Shown here: positions 63,855-64,000 of the stretch, piece by piece
Position numbering within the stretch: position 1 is the stretch's first letter
How the letters are laid out: the number at the start of each line of letters is the position of its first letter
Source of the DNA: Echinococcus granulosus
Lineage: Eukaryota > Platyhelminthes > Cestoda > Cyclophyllidea > Taeniidae
Assembly (NCBI RefSeq): GCF_000524195.1
Contig: NW_020170387.1
Span: 347,980 to 411,979 of the forward strand
DNA: 64,000 nucleotides
Direction of reading: 5' to 3'
Translations under genes and position numbers: made by a program
Notes under the pieces: model-generated
The model's input: only the letters and a program-made list of their open reading frames with translations
Told to the model about the DNA's origin: nothing
Database searches by the model: none

Positions 63855-64000
63855 TGTAATACGATGGTGGTTTATCCCTCAGGATTGGAGAGGAGTTACT
63901 TTTGTACGTCTAATTAGCCTTCTTGCACCTCGCTGGGTGGGCTGGCCTTTGGGCTATTCCAGTAGCTCAGGCACCTTCTCTCTGCTGAATAATAAAGCTT
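63855..64000 (-). repeat. Terminal-repeat family copy 4, cut by the window end
   Basis: Reverse-complement copy starting TGTAATACGATGGTGG on the plus strand. It matches copy 3 through CCTCAGGATTGGAGAGG and CACCTCGCTGGGTGGGCTGG, and is truncated at 64000. Confidence 0.8.

Overview
The window is nuclear DNA from an intron-rich animal. Protein similarities, very short introns (many 28-40 nt) and a TRIM-like terminal-repeat element suggest a parasitic flatworm, most likely a tapeworm. The taxon is an inference; no rRNA or mitochondrial marker is present. Exon models were built by hand from ORFs, GT/GC-AG splice signals and codon phase. Phase closes at every accepted junction.

Layout: (1) 305-2073 (+) is a SAM-domain sphingomyelin-synthase-related enzyme (SAMD8/SMSr). 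(2) 4875-18851 (-) holds three genes in the same orientation: histone acetyltransferase HAT1, a previously hidden 16-exon nuclear protein with two matrin/U1-type zinc fingers, and proteasome subunit PSMD2/RPN1. (3) PSMD2 is divergent from WDR33 (+, 19644-23009), with about 0.8 kb between the two start codons. (4) 23866-24887 (-) is the 3' part of an unrecognised multi-exon gene. (5) 26935-33391 (-) is an inositol-trisphosphate 3-kinase. One of its introns contains an antisense 7-TM receptor gene (32046-33159 +) whose stop codon overlaps an ITPK exon by 4 nt. (6) 33392-39459 is gene-poor and carries a 1.1-kb TRIM-like element with 189-bp direct terminal repeats. (7) 39460-47287 (+) is a 13-exon KMT2E/SETD5-type PHD+SET chromatin regulator. 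(8) 47288-55246 has no gene I can support. (9) 55247-60047 (-) is a C2H2 zinc-finger protein whose 5' end is unresolved. (10) 61732-62816 (-) is a two-exon protein with weak neugrin-like features. (11) The right edge carries an inverted pair of the same terminal-repeat family.

Most recognisable genes are housekeeping or chromatin/RNA-processing genes (HAT1, PSMD2, WDR33, KMT2E-like). I see no functional cluster or tight operon. The most interesting material is structural: extreme micro-introns, three apparent GC-AG introns, a nested antisense receptor gene, the TRIM-like repeat family and several lineage-specific genes.
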